From the NCBI RefSeq assembly GCF_902859705.1, contig NZ_CADIJO010000006.1:1-64000 (forward strand): 64,000 nt of DNA. The letters run 5' to 3'. The stretch is from Achromobacter deleyi (GTDB lineage Bacteria > Pseudomonadota > Gammaproteobacteria > Burkholderiales > Burkholderiaceae_B). The notes under the pieces were generated by a model. That model worked only from the letters and a program-made list of their open reading frames with translations. It was not told where the DNA came from and ran no database searches. This document shows positions 63,801-64,000 of this stretch, one piece after another. A program made the position numbers and the translations under genes. The stretch's first letter is position 1. Each line of letters begins with the position of its first letter.

Positions 63801-64000
63801 CCAGCGGCTTGGTCACCTGCGATTCGATCACCTCGGGCGAGGCGCCCTTGTAGGTGGTGTCCACCGACACGATGGGTTCGTCGATCTTGGGGTATTCGCG
63901 CACCGACAGGCGGGAATACGAGATCAGGCCGATCAGGATGATGATCAGCGACAGCACCGACGCGAACACCGGCCGATTGATACAGGTTTCGGAGATACGC
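60880..64000 (-). CDS. RND efflux pump permease, HAE-1 type (5' end outside window)
   Basis: At least 1,040 residues; the frame runs through the right edge (residues before FASVLSLIIILIG read ISETCINRPV), so the true start lies beyond 64000. Twelve membrane segments with two large periplasmic loops; proton-relay Asp pair in LVVDDAIVVLENIF, RND repeats around LAMVLAIG and the second half with FIYLVLAAQFESW. An AcrB/MexB-type multidrug or heavy-substrate pump of the inner membrane. The membrane-fusion partner should lie to the right. Stop is 4 bp before dnaQ. Confidence 0.93.
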   Translation of the reverse strand, partial: RISETCINRPVFASVLSLIIILIGLISYSRLSVREYPKIDEPIVSVDTTYKGASPEVIESQVTKPLEDQLAGIEGVDVMTSRSRSERSLINIKFNLSRNPDAAAAEVRDKVSRARRFLPDEIDEPIIGKVEADSQPIIYIAVESGSYSAIQTSDYINRYIKTRLSVLPGAAEVRVFGERLPSMRIYVDRDKLAAYGLTVQDVETALRSQNVEIPAGRIESRAREFSVVSSTDLQTPTQFENVIVANVKGYPVRLRDVSKVEIGAANDRVLSRFNGKPAINIGVTRQSTANPLELSKAAREEIVRLNENLPAGMKLTIAYDSSVFIERSIDSVFHTIGEAIILVVLVIFFFLRNLRASIIPIVTIPVSLVGACALMYLFGFSINTLTLLAMVLAIGLVVDDAIVVLENIFRHIEDGMPRKEAALRGSREIGFAVVAMTMTLVTVYAPLAFATGRTGRLFIEFALALAGAVLVSGFVALTLTPMMCSVLLRHQSSHSRWYNLIEGWLNGMSNGYRRLLGASLRHRWLVVVIGVAVAAGSGVLFKVVKSELAPIEDRGVVFGIVSAPEGATLNYTLDSMQGIEGFYAAIPEASGSQVTVGFPTVTDGTAILRLKPWEERGRKQQAITQELQPLFSSLPGVRAFPTNPPSLGQSARSKPVEFIIMSQASYEELARLTDVFLTELRKYPGLMNLDTDLRLNTPELRVRVDRDKMADVGANVDTVGRTLESMLGGRQVTRYKDQGEQYDVIVQVTPRDRANPTDISGIHIRARDGSMVQLDNLLGVHEGVSPQSLNHFNRLRAVKIDAAVAPGYALGEVLTHMHQVAREVLPNTVVTDLDGQSREFRDSSGSIYLVFAMALAFIYLVLAAQFESWRNPFIIMLSVPLSMTGALLALYLTGGTLSIYSQIGLITLVGLITKHGILIVEFTNQLRDEGRELFEAVTEASVLRLRPILMTTGAMVLGTVPLALSTGAGAESRQQIGWVLVGGLMLGTLLTLFVVPVAYTLIATARKKPGPAGSAAHPPAEPGAPDAHTRPTSAAQASE

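Overview
The window is a GC-rich beta-proteobacterial chromosome segment, most likely from the Alcaligenaceae (Bordetella/Achromobacter group). Three things point there: two tctBA-type transport modules without a binding protein, a locus with the gene content of the Bordetella lipid A glucosamine modification (lgm) genes, and an rRNA leader with a boxA of beta-proteobacterial type. No phage, transposase, integrase or CRISPR array was recognised. Genes are closely packed with many stop/start overlaps.

Layout. 1-1148: leader and tandem promoters of an rRNA operon running off the left edge, then a cluster of short TATA-containing repeats. 1149-7228: Lrp-type regulator divergent from hppD, msrA, ilvD with an overlapping small cytochrome c gene, lgt and a SIMPL-domain protein. 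7229-8287: 6S RNA, zapA and a coiled-coil partner. 8661-13519: an orphan terminator, tctBA, a gamma-glutamyltransferase-family gene and a beta-hydroxyacid dehydrogenase. 13568-16188: azoR with a divergent LysR gene and a 2-hydroxyacid dehydrogenase. 16302-21309: a second tctBA with a TctDE-like two-component system, headed by rppH. 21375-30377: proS, then ybgC-tolQRAB-pal-cpoB, translationally joined to a siderophore-type ABC permease and ATPase.

30456-43231: YbaK-type deacylase, two alpha/beta hydrolases, a second Lrp regulator next to an EamA exporter, a stand-alone EF-G, UspA, a DUF442 protein, a MocR regulator divergent from an EamA/LysE exporter pair, and lrgAB with a divergent LysR gene. 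43419-49825: one operon of a DapA-family enzyme, a complete Liv-type ABC importer and a GntR/FCD regulator, which looks like a self-contained uptake and catabolic unit of unknown substrate. 49812-51258: PACE efflux pump and divergent LysR gene. 51301-55197: the lgm-like lipid A modification locus. 55458-59523: GNAT, gltS plus a TAXI lipoprotein, and a small ribbon-helix-helix-like gene overlapping a YaiI/DUF188 gene. 59576-64000: a 55-residue membrane protein, tRNA-Val(CAC), dnaQ and an RND efflux pump cut by the right edge.

The best leads for something undescribed are the RHH-like/DUF188 overlapping pair, the DapA-Liv-GntR operon whose aldolase lacks the usual second Thr, the gltS/TAXI pair, the siderophore transporter fused to the tol-pal operon, and the four TATA repeats near 1 kb.
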